This document shows positions 6,390 to 7,827 of a stretch of 7,827 nucleotides of DNA, in pieces. The DNA is from Gammaproteobacteria bacterium. Lineage in GTDB: Bacteria; Pseudomonadota; Gammaproteobacteria; UBA6429; Thiohalophilaceae. The notes under the pieces were generated by a model. It was not told the origin of the DNA. It saw only the letters and a program-made list of their open reading frames with translations, and ran no database searches. The position numbers and the translations under genes were made by a program. Positions within the stretch are counted from its first letter, which is position 1, and every line of letters starts with the position of its first letter. The stretch spans positions 1 to 7,827 of the forward strand of contig JAADGZ010000083.1 of assembly GCA_013152045.1 (NCBI GenBank). The letters are read 5' to 3'.

Positions 6390-6641
6390 TCAGACTGAAT
6401 CGGCACTCTTCGGCGGTTTGTCAAAGTGCTCGGCATAGTTACGCATTTGTTGCGCCAGGGCATTCATCTTGTCAGCCGCAGTTTCCAATTCTTCCAGGAC
6501 CGCTGTACTCATGGCGGATTCAATTAACAGCGTCAGTTCGTCAAAATGTTTTTGGCCAATATGTTGGCGGCCACTTTCACTGATTATTTCCTTGAAACGT
6601 TCCACCACTTGCTGAGCGTGTTCGGTATGTCGATGGGTCAT
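6390..6641 (-). CDS. small helical protein of unknown function, downstream of ppk2
   Basis: I do not recognise this 83-residue protein as a characterised family. It has no signal peptide, membrane segment or cysteine. The sequence is mostly helix-forming: a His-rich start (MTHRHTEHAQQ), a helix around 8-19 (VVERFKEI), and a long amphipathic stretch around 32-73 (HFDELTLLIESAM through MRNYAEHFD). The tail is short and polar with PPKS. It has the look of a small cytoplasmic helical bundle or adaptor. The start is secure: AGGAAAGGA (6648-6656 on the minus strand) precedes the ATG. Its ATG overlaps the ppk2 stop codon in an ATGA, so the two are translationally coupled and probably work together, perhaps with this protein modulating the kinase. 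That is inference. It is not an evident antitoxin, since no toxin gene is nearby. Confidence 0.8.
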   Translation of the reverse strand: MTHRHTEHAQQVVERFKEIISESGRQHIGQKHFDELTLLIESAMSTAVLEELETAADKMNALAQQMRNYAEHFDKPPKSADSV

Positions 6642-7603
6642 GGTTTTTCCTTTCCTGCGTCAGCTTCTTTAACTACGCCATTATGAGTGTTATGTGTATG
6701 TTTTTCCGCTACCTCGAAAATATTTGCGGTGTTGCCGACGATCAGGGGATCGGGTTTGCTTACCTTTTTAGTATCTTTGTTGTTATAGGGCAGGCTGTTA
6801 AGGATATACAACATAGCATTGATGCGGGCACGTTTTTTGTCATCTGACTTGATTACGGTCCAGGGTGCATCCTTGGTATCCGTATAGAAAAACATGGATT
6901 CCTTTGCCTCGGTATATTGGTCCCACTTGTCCAATGATGCCATGTCGATAGGGCTGAGTTTCCATTGTTTGAGAAGATCCTTGCGTCGTTTCTGGAAGCG
7001 CCGGAACTGTTCTTCACGGCTGACCGAGAACCACATTTTAAATAGATGGATGCCGCTCCGGGTTAGCATGCGTTCTAGCTCCGGGGTCTGGCGCATAAAC
7101 TCCAGATATTCAGCAGGGGTGCAGAAATTCATGACCTTTTCTACCCCGGCGCGGTTGTACCATGAACGGTCAAACATCACGATTTCACCGGCGGTGGGCA
7201 GGTTCTGGATATAACGCTGGTAATACCACTGGCCTTTTTCCTGTTCATTGGGTTTTTCCAGCGCCACCACACGTGCGCCGCGTGGGTTCAGATGTTCCAT
7301 GAAACGCTTAATAGTGCCGCCCTTACCAGCAGCATCTCGGCCTTCAAACAGGATCACAATTTTTTGTCCCGTTTCTTTTACCCAGTTTTGCAATTTCAAA
7401 AGTTCGATTTGCAATTCCTGTTTATGTTTTTCGTATTCAGATACAGAGATAGGTTTCTTATAAGGATAGGCTCCATGCTTGAAAATATCCTTGCGGCTGA
7501 GATTTTGTTTTACGTTATTACTGATCAGGCTATGATTGATGCCCGAAGAAGGAAGTATTTCTAAAGAGTTGTCGGATATGTTTTTAAGCATCTTTATAAT
7601 CAC
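6638..7603 (-). CDS. ppk2: polyphosphate kinase 2 (PPK2), class I-like
   Basis: PPK2 enzymes transfer phosphate between inorganic polyphosphate and nucleoside di- or monophosphates, mostly using polyphosphate to make GTP or ATP. In the 321-residue protein, the P-loop is FEGRDAAGKGG at 86-96 with Lys94. The conserved EKPNEQEKGQWYYQRY region follows (116-131), then the Walker B-like DRSWYNRAGVE (145-155). A basic lid segment is seen around 202-216 (FQKRRKDLLKQWKLSP). A single kinase domain with Asp90 after GR in the P-loop suggests the one-domain group, probably class I, but class is not certain without alignment. About 40 residues at the N-terminus and 45 at the C-terminus (His/Thr-rich) lie outside the core. 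The listed start is GTG. An in-frame ATG at 7589-7591, four codons later, is equally plausible, and neither has a strong ribosome site. It overlaps the next gene by 4 bp. Confidence 0.95.
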   Translation of the reverse strand: MIIKMLKNISDNSLEILPSSGINHSLISNNVKQNLSRKDIFKHGAYPYKKPISVSEYEKHKQELQIELLKLQNWVKETGQKIVILFEGRDAAGKGGTIKRFMEHLNPRGARVVALEKPNEQEKGQWYYQRYIQNLPTAGEIVMFDRSWYNRAGVEKVMNFCTPAEYLEFMRQTPELERMLTRSGIHLFKMWFSVSREEQFRRFQKRRKDLLKQWKLSPIDMASLDKWDQYTEAKESMFFYTDTKDAPWTVIKSDDKKRARINAMLYILNSLPYNNKDTKKVSKPDPLIVGNTANIFEVAEKHTHNTHNGVVKEADAGKEKP

Positions 7604-7609
7604 TCATAA

Positions 7610-7747
7610 ATTAAATATTTTCGAGATGAGCCACTGCCAGTCAAAATAAAGTGTGCGACGGATGAGGTACTGAATCGCCTTAGAGCCGATCCGGAAAAAT
7701 ACTATGCCGTTTCAGCTGAATGCGCTTGCGGGCATCATTATTGGTAG
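7610..7747 (+). other. ATG-less open stretch with a Cys/His-rich end, possible gene remnant
   Basis: A 45-codon frame is open between TAA (7607-7609) and TAG (7745-7747). It reads like protein in its later half: DEVLNRLRADPEKYYAVS, then ECACGHHYW at the end, similar in style to a metal-binding tail. There is no ATG, GTG or TTG start in frame and no ribosome site, and its left part covers the ppk2 promoter region. It could be a decayed gene fragment, a non-canonically started small gene, or chance. A second, overlapping frame (7704-7772) starts with ATG and encodes 22 residues. Beyond these and a hairpin, I see no gene in 7604-7827. Confidence 0.2.
7617..7644 (-). promoter_or_regulatory. candidate sigma70-type promoter for ppk2
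   Basis: On the minus strand, TTGACT (7644-7639) matches the -35 consensus at five of six positions. GAAAAT (7622-7617) matches the -10 at four of six, with a 16-bp spacer. Transcription would start very close to the ppk2 start codon, giving a leader of only a few bases up to the GTG or about 20 to the ATG. Confidence 0.35.
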
Positions 7748-7780
7748 CGGCAGTGTTTTGCCGAGACTTTAGTACCTTAG

Positions 7781-7816
7781 AAATAATTTTCTGTGTATTT
7801 TGCAGAAAACTTATTT
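7781..7816. repeat. AT-rich 13-bp imperfect inverted repeat
   Basis: AAATAATTTTCTG (7781-7793) pairs with CAGAAAA (7803-7809) and TTATTT (7811-7816), with one bulged C at 7810 and a 9-nt loop. The stem has few G or C bases and no adjoining T tract beyond its own arm. It could be a weak bidirectional terminator or a regulatory site for a gene beyond the right edge. Confidence 0.45.
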
Positions 7817-7827
7817 CGTGAAGGTAC

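Noticed and set aside
6390..6641. Small minus-strand protein as a toxin-antitoxin component
   Set aside because: No partner of toxin-like or DNA-binding type is adjacent. The gene is coupled to ppk2, and no DNA-binding motif is visible.
7748..7763. Small hairpin CGGCA / TGCCG as a terminator
   Set aside because: Only 5 bp of stem and no T tract follows on either strand.

Overview
The window looks like chromosomal DNA from a gammaproteobacterium, possibly one with sulfur-related or lithotrophic metabolism. This rests on the close resemblance of the A-type Fe-S carrier to ErpA of Gammaproteobacteria, on the run argC - DUF6776-like membrane protein - bactofilin - erpA, and on a secreted DsrE-family protein beside an outer-membrane porin. 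The species cannot be named from the sequence. Base composition is moderate, and nothing indicates a phage, plasmid, insertion sequence, CRISPR array, tRNA or rRNA.

Layout. Positions 1-185 hold no convincing gene, only a weak terminator-like hairpin. A two-gene unit follows: an exported DsrE-like protein (186-641) and an OprO/OprP-type porin (688-2088), closed by a strong intrinsic terminator (2115-2139). After a 184-bp spacer with an 8-bp inverted repeat come argC (2273-3304), a membrane-anchored coiled-coil protein (3376-4134) and a bactofilin (4091-4522) that overlaps it by 44 bp. A good sigma70-type promoter spanning the bactofilin stop codon (4519-4547) probably gives erpA (4620-4973) its own transcription. 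erpA ends in a strong hairpin terminator (4993-5022). A monocistronic type II (short) citrate synthase gene (5115-6272) follows. Converging on it from the minus strand is a two-gene operon: polyphosphate kinase 2 (7603-6638) and an 83-residue helical protein of unknown function (6641-6390), joined by an ATGA overlap. The right edge (7604-7827) holds the ppk2 promoter region, an ATG-less open stretch ending in a Cys/His-rich tail, and a 13-bp imperfect hairpin.

How the genes work together. Most of the window is housekeeping: arginine biosynthesis (ArgC), Fe-S cluster delivery (ErpA), TCA-cycle entry (citrate synthase) and polyphosphate/nucleotide energy storage (PPK2). The less understood parts are three pairs: exported DsrE plus porin, coiled-coil membrane protein plus bactofilin, and PPK2 plus the small helical protein. 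I found no clear case for a wholly new multi-gene system. These pairs and the right-edge open stretch are the best leads.
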